A stretch of DNA of 64,000 nucleotides, taken from assembly GCA_023957375.1 (NCBI GenBank), contig JAMLHB010000002.1:248001-312000 (forward strand), given 5' to 3'. This document shows positions 42,515 through 51,474 of this stretch, piece by piece (position 1 is the stretch's first letter; each line of letters opens with the position of its first letter). The notes beneath the pieces are model-generated. The model searched no databases. It was not told the DNA's origin and saw nothing but the letters and a program-made list of their open reading frames with translations. A program made the translations under genes and the position numbers. This stretch comes from Flavobacteriales bacterium (GTDB lineage: Bacteria; Bacteroidota; Bacteroidia; Flavobacteriales_F; PHOS-HE28).

Positions 42515-43246
42515 ATGCACCCCGGGAAAAACACCTTGCTGAACGGCACCTTGTACGTGCTTGCCCTAGTGGGCACCTGCGTGGCCCAATTGAAGGACTT
42601 GCACGCGCTGGAATATGCCTGCAGGCCCCTGTTGATGCTCATCCTCTCGTCGTGGTTCTTTTTCAACAGCCGCCGCGTGGGCGACCGGTTCACCCTGCTG
42701 ATCCAGGCCGGTTTGTTCTTTTCGTTGATCGGTGATGTGGCCCTGATGTTCACCCACGTGGATAATTTCAATTTCATCGTGGGCCTTGGCGCCTTCTTCC
42801 TGGCACAGCTCTGCTATGCGTTCGCCTTTATCCAGAACATGGCCGCGGTCAGTGCCTTGGAAGGCCTGTTGCCCGCTTCGCTGATCACCGTGGGCATCGG
42901 CACCTACTTCTTCTTTTTCACCTGGGACCTGCTTCCCCACGTGGAGGAGGGCCTCGGCCTGCCGGTGATCGCCTATCTCTCCGCGCTGGCCTTCATGGGC
43001 ATGGCCGCCGCCTTCCGGTTCCGGCGCACCTACCCCAACAGCTTTTGGATGGTGATGGCGGGCGCCCTGTTGCTCATGGCCTCGGGCAGCCTGCTGACAC
43101 TGGAGCGTTTCCGTTTGCCCATGTCATGGGCCCCGCTGTGGAGCATGGTGGGCTATGGTGCGGCGCAGGCCTTGATCGCCGCCGGTGCCCTGACCCATGT
43201 GCTGGACCCGGACAACTTGCGCAAGCGGGAAGCGCTGAGCACCTGA
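42515..43246 (+). CDS. YhhN/TMEM86 family membrane protein (lysoplasmalogenase-like)
   Basis: A 243-residue protein with about eight membrane segments. The family hallmarks RPLLMLILSSWFFF, LFFSLIGDVALMF and GAFFLAQLCYAFAF are present; the conserved acids and His-like polar residues within segments 2-3 form the proposed active site. Family members hydrolyse the vinyl ether bond of lysoplasmalogens; the bacterial role is less certain. ATG at 42515 follows the promoter box and starts directly before the first segment. Confidence 0.82.
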   Translation: MHPGKNTLLNGTLYVLALVGTCVAQLKDLHALEYACRPLLMLILSSWFFFNSRRVGDRFTLLIQAGLFFSLIGDVALMFTHVDNFNFIVGLGAFFLAQLCYAFAFIQNMAAVSALEGLLPASLITVGIGTYFFFFTWDLLPHVEEGLGLPVIAYLSALAFMGMAAAFRFRRTYPNSFWMVMAGALLLMASGSLLTLERFRLPMSWAPLWSMVGYGAAQALIAAGALTHVLDPDNLRKREALST

Positions 43247-43308
43247 TCCGCTTCCGTTCCGATCCGCGCGTTTGCGGTTCGTCGATCAGCCAGCCGTCCT
43301 GTCAAATT

Positions 43309-45411
43309 TCACCCGATCCTGCCCCACACTGCCCTGTCCTTCATCTGCTCCTGCAGGGCGGCGGCGATCAGTGCGTTGCCGGGGTGCCGGAGCTCCGGGT
43401 CCTCATCCAGCAGGCGTTGCGCGGTGCGCCGGGCCTGTTGCAATAGGTCGGCGTCCTGCACCAGGTCGGCCAAGTGCAACTGCGGTACTCCGCTCTGCTG
43501 GGTGCCCATCAGGTCGCCGGGGCCGCGCAGGCGCAGGTCCACCTCGCTGATCTCGAAGCCGTCCTGGGTGCGCACCATGGTGTTGATGCGCGTACGGCTG
43601 TCATTGCCGAGCTTGTCGCCGGTCATCAGGATGCAGTAGCTGTGCTCGGCGCCGCGCCCCACCCTTCCGCGCAGCTGGTGCAACTGGGAAAGCCCGAAGC
43701 GTTCGGCGTTCTCCACCACCATCACGCTGGCGTTGGGCACGTCCACGCCCACCTCGATCACGGTGGTGGCCACCAGCACATTGGTTTCCCCCTTGGTGAA
43801 GCGCGCCATCTCGTAATCCTTCACCTCCGGGGTCATGCGCCCGTGCACCATGCCCACGGCATACTTGGGCAGCGGGAACCGCCGCGAGAGGCTCTCGAAC
43901 CCGTCGGCCACGTCCTTCAGGTCGCTTTTCTCACTTTCCTCGATCAGCGGGTACACCACGTAGACCTGCCTCCCTTTTTGGATCTCTGACTCCAGGAAGG
44001 CGAACATGGCATTGCGCGAATGGTCGTAGCGGTGCACCGTGCGGATGGGTTTCCGCCCCGGCGGCAGTTCGTCGATCACGCTCACGTCCAGGTCGCCGTA
44101 CAGGGTCATGGCCAAGGTACGCGGGATGGGCGTGGCGGTCATCACCAGTACGTGCGGCGGCACCTCGGCCTTGGCCTGCATGCGGGCGCGCTGCTGCACC
44201 CCGAAGCGGTGCTGCTCATCGATCACCACCAGGCCCAAGCGCTGGAACACCACACGGTCTTCCAAGAGGGCGTGGGTGCCTACGAGGATGTGGACCTCAC
44301 CTGCCTTCAACGCAGTGAGCAGGCTCTTGCGCCCGGCCGCCTTGGTGGTACCGGTAAGCAGCCTCACGCGCACGGGCAAACCTTCCAGAAAGCGGGAAAT
44401 GGAGCGGAAATGTTGCTGGGCAAGCACCTCGGTAGGGGCCAGCAGTGCGGCTTGGAACCCATTGTCCAGTGCCAAGAGCATGCACAACAAGGCCACCAGC
44501 GTCTTCCCGCTGCCCACGTCCCCCTGCAGCAGGCGGTTCATCTGGTGTCCCGAGGCCATGTCTCGGCGGATCTCCTTCACCACCCGTTTCTGGGCCCCGG
44601 TAAGCTCGAAGGGCAAGTGGTGCGCATAAAAGGTATTGAACAGCTCCCCCACTTGGCCGAACACGTTGCCCCCCACCTCCTGTTGCATCAGCTGTTTCTG
44701 CTTGAGCAGTTGAAGCTGGATGAAAAAGAGCTCCTCGAACTTCAGCCGCTTCAGTGCGCGATCCAGCCGTTCGCGCGTTTGTGGGAAATGCACCTCCATC
44801 ACAGCCTCTTCCCGGCCCAATCCTCCGAGTTGGTCCACCAGGGATCGGCTGAGCGTTTCGTGCAGGGCTCCATTCACTTGGGGCAATAGCACTTGCACGA
44901 GCTTGGCAATGCCGCGGCTGTTGAGCCCCTTGGCGGCCGCTTTTTCGGTGGTGCCATACACGGGTTGCAGCGGGGTGGCCGCCCCCTCATCCCAGGTGGC
45001 GGCCGCCTCCACCTCGGGGTGCGCGATGTTGAAGCGGTCGCGGAACAGGGTGGGCTTGCCATACACGATGTACTCGCCGCCTTCCTTCAGCACAGGTTGC
45101 AGCCAGCGCAGTCCGCGGAACCACACCAGCTCGATGCTGCCGGTGGCATCCTCGAGCTTGGCCGTAAGGCGCCGTGCCTGCCTTTCGCCCACCATGCGCA
45201 CCTGCCTCAAGATGCCGCGCAATTGCACGGGCGCATGCTCCTCGCGGATGCTGCCCACCGTATTGAAGTGCGTGCGGTCCACGTACCGGAACGGGTAGTG
45301 CAGCAGCAGGTCGGCGTAGGTGCCTATGCCCAACTCCTTGCGCAGCAGTTCCCCGCGCTGCGAGCCGACGCCTTTCAGGTATTCAATGGGCGTTTCCAGC
45401 ACATCCGGCAT
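43309..45411 (-). CDS. recG: ATP-dependent DNA helicase RecG
   Basis: RecG regresses stalled replication forks and branch-migrates Holliday junctions. The 700-residue protein has the N-terminal wedge/OB domain (about 60-165), Walker A in LLQGDVGSGKTLVALL, DEQHRFG (DExH box), VMTATPIPRTLAMT (motif III), VATTVIEVGVDVPNAS and QLRGRVGRG (motifs V-VI). The length and motif order are normal. TATTTTCG ends 4 nt before the ATG on the minus strand. Confidence 0.96.
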   Translation of the reverse strand: MPDVLETPIEYLKGVGSQRGELLRKELGIGTYADLLLHYPFRYVDRTHFNTVGSIREEHAPVQLRGILRQVRMVGERQARRLTAKLEDATGSIELVWFRGLRWLQPVLKEGGEYIVYGKPTLFRDRFNIAHPEVEAAATWDEGAATPLQPVYGTTEKAAAKGLNSRGIAKLVQVLLPQVNGALHETLSRSLVDQLGGLGREEAVMEVHFPQTRERLDRALKRLKFEELFFIQLQLLKQKQLMQQEVGGNVFGQVGELFNTFYAHHLPFELTGAQKRVVKEIRRDMASGHQMNRLLQGDVGSGKTLVALLCMLLALDNGFQAALLAPTEVLAQQHFRSISRFLEGLPVRVRLLTGTTKAAGRKSLLTALKAGEVHILVGTHALLEDRVVFQRLGLVVIDEQHRFGVQQRARMQAKAEVPPHVLVMTATPIPRTLAMTLYGDLDVSVIDELPPGRKPIRTVHRYDHSRNAMFAFLESEIQKGRQVYVVYPLIEESEKSDLKDVADGFESLSRRFPLPKYAVGMVHGRMTPEVKDYEMARFTKGETNVLVATTVIEVGVDVPNASVMVVENAERFGLSQLHQLRGRVGRGAEHSYCILMTGDKLGNDSRTRINTMVRTQDGFEISEVDLRLRGPGDLMGTQQSGVPQLHLADLVQDADLLQQARRTAQRLLDEDPELRHPGNALIAAALQEQMKDRAVWGRIG

Positions 45412-45415
45412 GGCC

Positions 45416-45423
45416 CGAAAATA
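45416..45423 (-). promoter_or_regulatory. Promoter -7 box (TATTTTCG), predicted leaderless start of recG
   Basis: The box ends 4 nt before the ATG. A TTG lies 23 nt upstream on the minus strand. Confidence 0.5.
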
Positions 45424-45454
45424 ACCTTCGCGTCCTCTGCGCGGTCCAACTTGT

Positions 45455-46483
45455 TCAGGCCGGGTCCGGGTGTTCGATACCTGCCGCCACGTGGACTTTC
45501 CCCCGATTCAAGGCCTGCCCCGCCTTCAGGGCCGGCCCGAGTGCCTGCGCCGTACCCCGCACCGCCCTCGGCTCCCGTGCGGCCGGCATGGCCGATTTGC
45601 GCAACGCCTTCGGGTCCTTGCGCCCGTCCACCACGTAATACACCACTGCTGCAGCCAGGACCGCCAGGATGATGCTGTTCTCCAACCAGTGCTCGATGGG
45701 GTGCACCCAGATCTCCGAGAACAGGTCCCAGCGCCCGGCTACTTCCACGAAGTTCCAGAAGATGATCACGGTGGGGATGGCGTAGCGCAAGGCGTGATCG
45801 AAGGTTTTGATCCGCATCAGCTTGGCCGTCAGAATGGCGGACCAAAGCAGCGAGCCGAAGGCCACGATGTAGGTGAACGGATGTCGGTCACCGGCGATCT
45901 GGGGATCATAGGCCACCAGCAGCAGTACGTAGAAGGTCCACATGATCACCACCACTTCCATGAACACCGTGACGGCCATGGGCCTCAGTTCCTGGTTGGT
46001 GCCTGTTTCGCGGATGGACTTGCGCAGGCCCATGATCCGTTGCCACCACCTGAAATATGGGCAGCGTGTGGAGCTGAGGGTGAACATGACGAGGGCCACC
46101 GCGAGCAGGCCGATGGAGGAGAGCATGACCAGGTATTCCGGTTTGGTCACCACTTCACCGTTCTCCATCATGGGTGCCACGTTCTCCTTTTCGGCGATCC
46201 ATACGAAGGAGAACTCCACCCAGCCGGTCCATGCCAGGATGCCTGCGAGCAGGCCGAGCAGGCTGGCGATGGCCTTGTTCCGGTCCCGGCGGATGCCCCA
46301 TACCAGCAGCGCCACGCCCACCAGGCCCAGCACGGCCGCGCTACCGTACTTCCCGGTGTGCAGCACCTGTTCATTGAGCACCATCAGCGCATGGCCGATG
46401 GGCATCAGCAGAAGCACGATCAAGAAAGCGAGGATGCCCCATTTGCGCTGTGCCACTGGAGCTGCGGCACCTTCATTTTCCAT
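45455..46483 (-). CDS. Multi-pass membrane protein, function unknown
   Basis: A 342-residue protein with about eight membrane segments (for example ILAFLIVLLLMPIGHALMV, YGSAAVLGLVGVALLVWGI, EYLVMLSSIGLLAVALVMF, VFMEVVVIMWTFYVLLLVA). A soluble C-terminal tail (KDPKALRKSAMPAAREPRAV) is basic. I do not recognise the family. The start at 46483 (MENEGAAAPVAQ) is chosen because upstream codons overlap the convergent regulatory space. It is next to a small methyltransferase gene on the same strand (74 bp away). Confidence 0.7.
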   Translation of the reverse strand: MENEGAAAPVAQRKWGILAFLIVLLLMPIGHALMVLNEQVLHTGKYGSAAVLGLVGVALLVWGIRRDRNKAIASLLGLLAGILAWTGWVEFSFVWIAEKENVAPMMENGEVVTKPEYLVMLSSIGLLAVALVMFTLSSTRCPYFRWWQRIMGLRKSIRETGTNQELRPMAVTVFMEVVVIMWTFYVLLLVAYDPQIAGDRHPFTYIVAFGSLLWSAILTAKLMRIKTFDHALRYAIPTVIIFWNFVEVAGRWDLFSEIWVHPIEHWLENSIILAVLAAAVVYYVVDGRKDPKALRKSAMPAAREPRAVRGTAQALGPALKAGQALNRGKVHVAAGIEHPDPA

Positions 46484-46556
46484 GGCTGCGAAGGAAGTGG
46501 TGGGCGGCCGGGGCGGCAATACCACGATCGTTGTATTCGGGACTTCCCGGGCCACC

Positions 46557-47000
46557 TCACCACACGCCCGGAAGCAGTCGGGCCACCCCCCGCATCTGTT
46601 CGGGGTATTGCGGGTGCTTCGCGGTGAGGGCGCGCTCCTCATACTTGATCTTCAGCACCAGCACCACCACCGCCGCACCCCATGCGGCCCAACGCCACCA
46701 CGCGGGCGCGCCGAAGGCCAAAGCCGCCCCGCAGAGCAGCACGGACAGGTACATGGGATGGCGCACCACGTTGTAGATGCCGCGTTTGGCCAGGGTATTG
46801 CCTTCCCGGGGCACGGGCATCGCGGTGAGGTTGTTGGGGCCCAGGGCGGAGGCTGCCAGCAGGAACACTGCGATGCCCGATCCGAAGATGGCCCATGCCC
46901 ACCAGGGCAACCGCCAGTTGCCGATCATAAGCATGGTGATGCACGCAAACTGCCCGATCACCAGCAGGATTGCCAACGGGTCGCGGCCCTTGGCGGCCAT
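46557..47000 (-). CDS. Isoprenylcysteine carboxyl methyltransferase-like membrane protein
   Basis: A 147-residue membrane methyltransferase of the ICMT/PEMT/NnrU-like group. Four hydrophobic segments are followed by the conserved SAM-binding end: GIYNVVRHPMYLSVLL, then EERALTAKHPQYPEQM with the family Glu and PxY. The substrate is unknown. It sits 3 bp after the stop of the E2 gene region in the same direction, so it may share a transcript with pyruvate dehydrogenase genes. Confidence 0.78.
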   Translation of the reverse strand: MAAKGRDPLAILLVIGQFACITMLMIGNWRLPWWAWAIFGSGIAVFLLAASALGPNNLTAMPVPREGNTLAKRGIYNVVRHPMYLSVLLCGAALAFGAPAWWRWAAWGAAVVVLVLKIKYEERALTAKHPQYPEQMRGVARLLPGVW

Positions 47001-47003
47001 GAC

Positions 47004-48287
47004 CTAAATGGAAGCGGCACCCAGCATCATCACCGGGTTCTCCAGCATGTCCTTCAGTGTTTGCAGGAAGGCGGAGCCCGTGGCACCGTCCACCACGCGG
47101 TGGTCGCAGCTCAGGGTGAGCTTCATCACGTGGCCGGGCACCACGGCGCCGTTCTTCACCACCGGGGTGTCCACAATGGCGCCCACGGCCAGGATGCAGG
47201 CATCTGGCGGGTTGATGATGGCGGTGAACTCTTCGATGCCGAACATACCGAGGTTGCTGATGGTGAAGGTGTTCCCTTCCCAGTCCTGCGGCTGTAGCTT
47301 CTTATCCTTGGCGCGTTTGGCGTACTCGCGCACTTCGGCACCGATCTGGCGGAGGGTCTTGGTGTCGGCAAAGCGCACCACCGGAACCAGCAGTCCTTCC
47401 TCCACGGCCACCGCCACGCCGATGTGCACGTGCTCGTTGTACCGGATGCGGTCGCCCAACCAACTGCTGTTCACCTTGGGGTGCTGGCGCAGGGCCATGG
47501 AAGCGGCTTTGACCACCAGGTCGTTGAAGCTGATCTTGTTCGGGGCGATGGCCTTGTTGACGGCCTCCCGAACACCCATGCACGCGGACATGTCCACGGC
47601 CATGGTGAGGTAGAAGTGCGGCGCGCTGAACTTGCTTTCCGCCAGCCGGCGGGCGATGGTTTTGCGCATCTGGCTCACGGCCACCTCCGTGTAGCGCTCT
47701 TCGCGCACAGGTGCTGCAGCCATGCCGCCGGCCATGAACCGTTCGATGTCGTGCTTCACGATGCGACCCTCGTCGCCGGAGCCGCGCACCATGCGGATGT
47801 CGATGCCGCCCTCCTCTGCCAAGCGGCGGGCCAAGGGACTGGCTTTCACGCGGCCATTGGCCTGTGCGGCGGGGGCGGCGGATACCGCAGGCTGGGCCGC
47901 CGGTTTTGCACTTGCGGGGGCGGCGGGCGGCGGCAGTTCCTGTTTCACTGCGGCCACGGCTGTGGCAGCAGCCTTTACGGGTTCTGCTTCCTTTTTTGCT
48001 TCCGCCTTGGGCGCTTCGGTCTGCTTCAGCAAGGCACCGATGTCCTCCCCCTTCTTCCCGATCACGGCCAAAAGCGCATCCACGGGAGCGGCTTTCCCTT
48101 CCGGCACGGCGATGTGCAGCAGCACTCCGTCATAATAGCTTTCAAACTCCATGGTGGCCTTATCGGTCTCGATGTCGGCCAAGATCTCGCCGCTCTTCAC
48201 CGGGTCTCCCACCTGCTTGTGCCACTTGGACACCACCCCTTCGGTCATGGTGTCGCTCAGGTGCGGCATGTTGATCACTTCTGCCAT
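47004..48287 (-). CDS. pdhC: Pyruvate dehydrogenase E2 (dihydrolipoamide acetyltransferase)
   Basis: The E2 core transfers acetyl from lipoamide to CoA. The 427-residue protein has a lipoyl domain (about 1-78, lipoyl-Lys in DIETDKATMEFE), an Ala/Pro-rich linker, an E3-binding domain (about 150-190, ASPLARRLAEEGGIDI and GRIVKHDIERF) and the catalytic domain ending LTLSCDHRVVDGATG with the active-site His. It has a single lipoyl domain. It follows pdhA 51 bp downstream on the same strand. No separate E1beta gene is in the window. Confidence 0.93.
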   Translation of the reverse strand: MAEVINMPHLSDTMTEGVVSKWHKQVGDPVKSGEILADIETDKATMEFESYYDGVLLHIAVPEGKAAPVDALLAVIGKKGEDIGALLKQTEAPKAEAKKEAEPVKAAATAVAAVKQELPPPAAPASAKPAAQPAVSAAPAAQANGRVKASPLARRLAEEGGIDIRMVRGSGDEGRIVKHDIERFMAGGMAAAPVREERYTEVAVSQMRKTIARRLAESKFSAPHFYLTMAVDMSACMGVREAVNKAIAPNKISFNDLVVKAASMALRQHPKVNSSWLGDRIRYNEHVHIGVAVAVEEGLLVPVVRFADTKTLRQIGAEVREYAKRAKDKKLQPQDWEGNTFTISNLGMFGIEEFTAIINPPDACILAVGAIVDTPVVKNGAVVPGHVMKLTLSCDHRVVDGATGSAFLQTLKDMLENPVMMLGAASI

Positions 48288-48338
48288 TGCTTTATCGCCT
48301 TTGCTTGCCCGGCCCTGCAGGCCGGGTGCAAGTGTTTC

Positions 48339-49388
48339 TCAATCCTCCTTGATGAAGGGATAATCCTTCTGTGTGTATACGTCGACGTACAGTTCCTCCA
48401 GCTCCGGGTGGGGGCTGTTCTCGGCGAACTTCACGGCCTCCTCCACCTCGGCCTTCACCTCGTTGTCCATCTGCTCCAGCTGTTTTTCACTGGCCCATTT
48501 GTTGGTGATGATCTCGCGGTGCACCAGTTCCAGCGGGTCGCGCTTCTTGTATTCCTCCACCTCTTCCTTGGTCCGGTAGGTAGCGGGGTCGCTCATGCTG
48601 TGGCCGCGGTAGCGGTAGGTCTTCAGTTCCAGCAGGAAGGGCCCCTTTCCTGCGCGCACATGTGCGGCTGCTTCGTCAAAGGCCTGGTGCACCTCTTGGC
48701 AGCTCATGGCGTTCACCGGGGCTGCCGGCATGTTGTATGAAAGCCCGGCCTTGTACAGTTCGCGCACCGTGCTGGTCCGCTCCACGCTGGTGCCCATGGC
48801 ATAGTCGTTGTTCTCAATGGCGAACACCACGGGCAGCTTCCAGTTCATGGCCATGTTGAAGGTTTCGTGCAGGATGCCTTGCCGCATGGCGCCGTCGCCC
48901 ATGAAGCAGAAGGTCACCTGGTCGCCACCCCGGTACTTGTCCGCAAAGGCAATGCCCGCGCCGATAGCGATTTGTGCGCCCACGATGCCGTGCCCCCCGA
49001 AGAAGTTGCGCCCCTTGTCGAAGTAGTGCATGCTGCCGCCCTTGCCCTTGCTGCTGCCGGTGCTGCGGCCGTACAGCTCGGCCATCACCTCTCCCGGGGG
49101 CGTGCCCAGCACCAGCGGGTGCGCATGGTCGCGGTAGGCGGTAATGATCCGGTCGCCTTTTTTCATGGCGGTCACTAAGCCGGCCAGGATGGCCTCCTGC
49201 CCGATGTAGAGGTGGCAGAACCCCCCGAACTTCTGCTGGGTGTACAGTTGCCCGGTTTTCTCCTCGAAGCGCCGCATCAGCAGCATGTCCTTGTACCAGC
49301 GGAGGTGGATATCCTTGCCGAAGGAAGCCTGCGCCCCCTTGGCCGATCTGCCCGTATTCCGGGCCTTGCTTGTGGCCGTATCGCTCAT
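48339..49388 (-). CDS. pdhA: Pyruvate dehydrogenase E1 component, alpha subunit
   Basis: The TPP-dependent decarboxylase subunit, 349 residues. Visible motifs are FEEKTGQLYTQQKFGGFCHLYIGQEAI, KGGSMHYFD, the TPP motif GDGAMRQGILHETFN with IENN, and the phosphorylation-loop-like RYRGHSMSDPATYRTKEEV. It pairs with an E1beta encoded elsewhere. The start at 49388 (MSDTATSKARN) is supported by the TATCTTTG box 16 nt upstream. First gene of the pdhA-pdhC operon. Confidence 0.93.
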   Translation of the reverse strand: MSDTATSKARNTGRSAKGAQASFGKDIHLRWYKDMLLMRRFEEKTGQLYTQQKFGGFCHLYIGQEAILAGLVTAMKKGDRIITAYRDHAHPLVLGTPPGEVMAELYGRSTGSSKGKGGSMHYFDKGRNFFGGHGIVGAQIAIGAGIAFADKYRGGDQVTFCFMGDGAMRQGILHETFNMAMNWKLPVVFAIENNDYAMGTSVERTSTVRELYKAGLSYNMPAAPVNAMSCQEVHQAFDEAAAHVRAGKGPFLLELKTYRYRGHSMSDPATYRTKEEVEEYKKRDPLELVHREIITNKWASEKQLEQMDNEVKAEVEEAVKFAENSPHPELEELYVDVYTQKDYPFIKED

Positions 49389-49404
49389 GTTGAAGAAGTC
49401 CGTG

Positions 49405-49412
49405 CAAAGATA
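49405..49412 (-). promoter_or_regulatory. Promoter -7 box (TATCTTTG) of pdhA
   Basis: A full match to TAnnTTTG on the minus strand, 16 nt before the ATG. Confidence 0.55.
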
Positions 49413-49420
49413 GCCTCTGC

Positions 49421-49915
49421 TCAGCGAGCCTTCTTGCCCAGTTGGCTGCTGTCGAAGGAGAGCGGCAACAGGGTTTCGGCACTGAAGGTCTCGATCACGG
49501 GGCCTTTTACCACGCCGAGCAGCAGCCGCATGGGGCCTTCCTGCCTGCGCTCCTGCTCCACCAGGGCCTGCCTGCAAATGCCGCACGGCGTGACCGGTTT
49601 GCTGCCCTTCACCTGGGGCACCACCACGGCCAGGCTTTCCACCACCCCCTTGGGCAGCACCGCCATGGCCGCATGCAGGGCCGTGCGCTCGGCACAGGTG
49701 CCCGCCGGGAAGCTGGCGTTCTCCTGGTTGCTGCCGGGGATGATCTCCCCGCTTTCCATGCGGATCGCTGCCCCCACCTTGAACTTGGAATAGGGGGCAT
49801 AGGCATTGCGCGCTGCCTTGGCCGCTAGTTCCAGCAGTTCACGATCCTCCGGCGGCAACGCGGACCAAGAAGCATGATGCAGGTAGTGGAGCGCGATCTT
49901 TCGGGTTTGTGCCAT
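49421..49915 (-). CDS. cdd: Cytidine deaminase
   Basis: Zinc-dependent deamination of (deoxy)cytidine for pyrimidine salvage. The 164-residue protein has YAPYSKFKVGAAI, the zinc/catalytic motif CAERTALHAAM (Cys, Glu) and PCGICRQAL (two Cys). The start at 49915 (MAQTRKIALHYL) is chosen because upstream codons of the longer frame are not protein-like. The order cdd, pdhA, pdhC and then porV/porU and gldJ further on is the usual gene order of many Flavobacteriia, here with a few genes inserted. Confidence 0.93.
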   Translation of the reverse strand: MAQTRKIALHYLHHASWSALPPEDRELLELAAKAARNAYAPYSKFKVGAAIRMESGEIIPGSNQENASFPAGTCAERTALHAAMAVLPKGVVESLAVVVPQVKGSKPVTPCGICRQALVEQERRQEGPMRLLLGVVKGPVIETFSAETLLPLSFDSSQLGKKAR

Positions 49916-50056
49916 GGTGCAAAGGGTGCCGAATTTATACCGTGGGGGCCAACTGGCCGATCCGAAGCCCTGTGTGCGGGGATGCACCCGGCCGTATGCT
50001 GAACAGGTTTCGCTCGATCTTGTTCATCGGTTGCATAGCTTGGCCGCGTAATTGCC

Positions 50057-50830
50057 ATGGCAGACATTTCCTCCGTGATCGCGCGTTTCGCCCCCATCAG
50101 CCTGGATGAGATGGAAGGTGTGGCCCTGCAATCGCGGATGGACACCAAGTACCTGGTCGGTGAAACGGAACTACCCGGTTTGCTTGGCCGCTTGGTCGCC
50201 GACTATCGTTTACTGGAGACCGAAACCGGCAGGGGCACGTTGTACCGCACCTTGTACTACGATACGCCGGAACGGCGGTTCTACCGCGACCACCACAACG
50301 GGCGGACCTTTCGCAGCAAGGTGCGCATGCGCGAGTACGTGGGGTCGGGCACGTGTTTCCTGGAAGTGAAGCAGCGCACCGGGCGGGGCGGTACCCGCAA
50401 GCGGCGGGTCCCGGTTGCGGCGATCGGCCCGGTCCTGTCCCCGGCGCAGGCGGCTTTCGTGGCCGACGCCATCGGATCGCACACGGAACTGCAACCCGTG
50501 GTGCGGAATGAATTCTTCCGCTATACGCTGGTGCACCGCACCCGCAAAGAGCGCCTGACGCTGGACCTTCGCCTGCAGTTCAGCAGCGGGGACGGCACCG
50601 GGGCCTCCATACCCGGGTTGTGCGTGGCTGAGCTGAAGGAGGCGGACATCGGCCACGGATCCCCGTTCACTGCCTTGGTGCGCGCTCTCCCGGCACCGCC
50701 CTCCAACTTCAGCAAATACTGCATTGGCACGGTCTTGCTCAACCCCGGCGTCAAGTACAACAACTTCAAAGCCGTTCTGCTGCGTGCACACAAGGTGGCG
50801 CACTTGCCGGCACCTACCTTTCCCGTATGA
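50057..50830 (+). CDS. VTC-domain protein (polyphosphate polymerase-like)
   Basis: A 257-residue protein with the VTC/CYTH-like tunnel fold motifs: SRMDTKYLVGETEL, TLYYDTPERRFYRDH, RSKVRMREYVGSGTCFLEVK, RYTLVHRTRKERLTLDL, AELK and SKYCIG near the end. The basic residues and Glu in FLEVK and AELK are those that bind phosphate and metal in the family. Polyphosphate synthesis is inferred from family only. Its stop overlaps the start of the DUF4956 gene (ATGA), so the two act together. Confidence 0.82.
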   Translation: MADISSVIARFAPISLDEMEGVALQSRMDTKYLVGETELPGLLGRLVADYRLLETETGRGTLYRTLYYDTPERRFYRDHHNGRTFRSKVRMREYVGSGTCFLEVKQRTGRGGTRKRRVPVAAIGPVLSPAQAAFVADAIGSHTELQPVVRNEFFRYTLVHRTRKERLTLDLRLQFSSGDGTGASIPGLCVAELKEADIGHGSPFTALVRALPAPPSNFSKYCIGTVLLNPGVKYNNFKAVLLRAHKVAHLPAPTFPV

Positions 50831-51474
50831 ACCACTTCAACATGCACCTGTTCCACGAAGACCTCTGGGAGCTGATCATGCGGTTCGGCCTGGACGCTGC
50901 GGTGACCTTCATCCTCATCCGCCTGATCTACTTCCCGGTGCACCGCAAGAAGGAGAACTTGTTCACCTACTTCATCTTCAACGTGCTGATCTTCTTCCTG
51001 TGCATCTTGATGAACAACGTGAAGCTGAGCATGGGCTTCGGCTTTGGGCTGTTCGCCATCTTCAGCGTGATCCGCTACCGCACCGAGCAGATCGAGATCA
51101 AGGACATGACCTACCTCTTCGCGGTGATCACCATCGCGGTGGTCAACTCGCTGACGGGTTCCACCGTCAGCCTGGCCGAGCTGATGTTCACCAACACCAC
51201 CATCCTGGTGATGGTGTACTTGCTGGAGAAGGTGTGGCTCACACGCCACGAAGCGGTGCGCAACCTGGTTTACGAGAAGATCGACCTGATCAAGCCGGAG
51301 CACAAGGAGCGCTTGTACGCCGACCTGCAGGAGCGCCTAGGCGTAAAGCCCAGCCGCGTGGAGGTGGGCCGCGTGGACCTGCTGCGGGACACGGCTGAAC
51401 TGCGGGTGTTCTACTTCGAGGATGAGCAGGGCCATGGCAGCTTTACGCGCAGCCGCCGGGATGACGGGGACTAA
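50827..51474 (+). CDS. DUF4956 family membrane protein
   Basis: A 215-residue protein with about four membrane segments in the N-terminal half (VTFILIRLIYFPV, YFIFNVLIFFLCILMNN, FGFGLFAIFSVI, MTYLFAVITIAVVNSL). FGLFAIFSVIRYRTEQIEIKDMTYLF is characteristic of DUF4956. A soluble C-terminal region follows (KIDLIKPEHKERL, FYFEDEQGH). DUF4956 proteins are usually encoded next to VTC-domain proteins, as here, but their joint role is not established. The 3' end overlaps the convergent ispF stop by 4 bp. Confidence 0.82.
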   Translation: MNHFNMHLFHEDLWELIMRFGLDAAVTFILIRLIYFPVHRKKENLFTYFIFNVLIFFLCILMNNVKLSMGFGFGLFAIFSVIRYRTEQIEIKDMTYLFAVITIAVVNSLTGSTVSLAELMFTNTTILVMVYLLEKVWLTRHEAVRNLVYEKIDLIKPEHKERLYADLQERLGVKPSRVEVGRVDLLRDTAELRVFYFEDEQGHGSFTRSRRDDGD

